Shown here one piece after another: positions 63,255 through 64,000 of a DNA stretch of 64,000 nt (the first letter of the stretch is position 1; the number at the start of each line of letters is the position of its first letter). Source of the stretch: Agelaius tricolor (taxonomy: Eukaryota > Chordata > Aves > Passeriformes > Icteridae); assembly GCA_023055355.1 (NCBI GenBank), contig JALJCS010000022.1:7177001-7241000 (forward strand). The letters are read 5' to 3'. The notes beneath the pieces were generated by a model. The model saw only the letters and a program-made list of their open reading frames with translations, had not been told where the DNA came from and ran no database searches. A program made the position numbers and the translations under genes.

Positions 63255-64000
63255 ACATGCAGATCCAAAGGCCTTTTAGGATATGGTGAACCTTTGGCCT
63301 TGGATGAAGAATGTTCTTGGATGAAAGAACTCCAGCTGAAAGACTTTGTCTTTGCCTTTTGCCTTGCAAAGATATGAAAGACAGAAAGGAAGCAAAGATT
63401 TGCAGCTGAATTCTTGCAGGGTGCAGTTAAGTGGCTGACACTGGCACACAGCCAGCCTCCCTCAGTACTGTGGAATGTCACGTGCTTGTACCCCTTACCT
63501 GTCTCCTGGGACTCCCCAAAAAGCCTCTCACACATTTTTATGGGTTTTTTTGCCTTTTTTTTTTTTTTTTTTTTTGAAAGTTATATTAGTAAATTTTAAT
63601 TACATAGTTTCTGCAAAGATGTTAGCACCTCTGGGGTTTCTGTATGTCATGTGTAGCTCTAAAATGCAGAAAATATTTATGCTTGGTTGATCAGATTGTA
63701 CCATGCTTGTACCTGCAACTGAACAGGCAGTTAACTAATAATCTTAGCTTTTCTTCATGGCTAATGACTTGCCTAAGTTTAAAATGGCAAGAGTTCAGTA
63801 CCTCAGTCAATGAGCTGACATTCACAATGTGGTCAGCCACAGCTGCCTGGGCATTCTAACAGATTTCTACCTTGAACCTCTGTGTTAAGTCAATAGGAGG
63901 ATATCTTTGTACATTTCCTGACTAAATATTCAATACTTGAAACTTGATTATACATTTAATTATTTCACCTCCTGAAGTGTCCTTATTTTCACTTTATTAT
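63255..64000 (+). other. 3' untranslated region (incomplete)
   Basis: Sequence after the stop codon. No AATAAA or ATTAAA was found up to the window end, so the UTR probably continues beyond it. It includes an uninterrupted run of 21 T at 63555-63575. The ORFs of 61-114 codons here on both strands have no recognisable content. Confidence 0.6.

Noticed and set aside
1..64000. tRNA, rRNA, CRISPR arrays, bacterial genes, intact endogenous retrovirus
   Set aside because: Looked for by conserved boxes, repeated spacers and LTR-like ends; nothing convincing was found.

Overview
The window looks like a piece of an avian nuclear chromosome. It is AT-rich, has no operon-like dense coding, and its recognisable interspersed repeats are CR1 LINE fragments of the bird type. 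Examples are a 3' end with the GTTTAGGTTGGATATTAGG motif and an ATTCTGTGATTCCATGATT tail, and antisense copies beginning near GAGTTGG-AGGGAC-CACAAGGATCAT. No SINE, tRNA, rRNA, CRISPR array, bacterial gene or intact retrovirus was seen. Species cannot be fixed from the sequence; a neoavian or passerine bird is the best guess.

The main content is the 3' part of one protein-coding gene on the + strand. It was assembled from splice signals and reading-frame continuity. None of its eight exons is long enough to show as a long ORF. They lie at 8119-8211, 9743-9765, 33319-33426, 46336-46483, 52156-52189, 52388-52408, 59160-59211 and 63195-63254 (stop at 63252-63254). All acceptors are AG and all donors GT. 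The eight pieces (93, 23, 108, 148, 34, 21, 52 and 60 nt) join into one uninterrupted frame of 178 residues plus stop, entering in mid-codon from an exon left of the window. I do not recognise the protein. It has a Gln/Arg-rich helical stretch, an acidic and polar middle, and a C terminus ending in LDEDD. The 3' UTR starts at 63255 and runs past the window end.

Layout: 1-8118 is the end of an upstream intron and carries a striking T/G-only tract at 4347-4570. 9766-33318 is a 23.6 kb intron with CR1 pieces, short tandem repeats and stretches that look like conserved noncoding DNA near 31.2-32.7 kb. 33427-46335 is a 12.9 kb intron with four CR1 fragments and a GC-richer patch at 36.57-36.93 kb. 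46484-52155, 52190-52387 (only 198 bp), 52409-59159 and 59212-63194 are the remaining introns. The last holds an old tandem duplication of about 300 bp and a purine-rich block.

The most interesting points are the three microexons (23, 34 and 21 nt), with frame-neutral cassette potential for the 108-nt and 21-nt exons, and the CR1 copy inserted about a dozen bases downstream of the 23-nt microexon's donor. The ~300-bp tandem duplication of unknown origin is also notable. Conservation claims are inference from base composition and motif look, because no alignment was possible.
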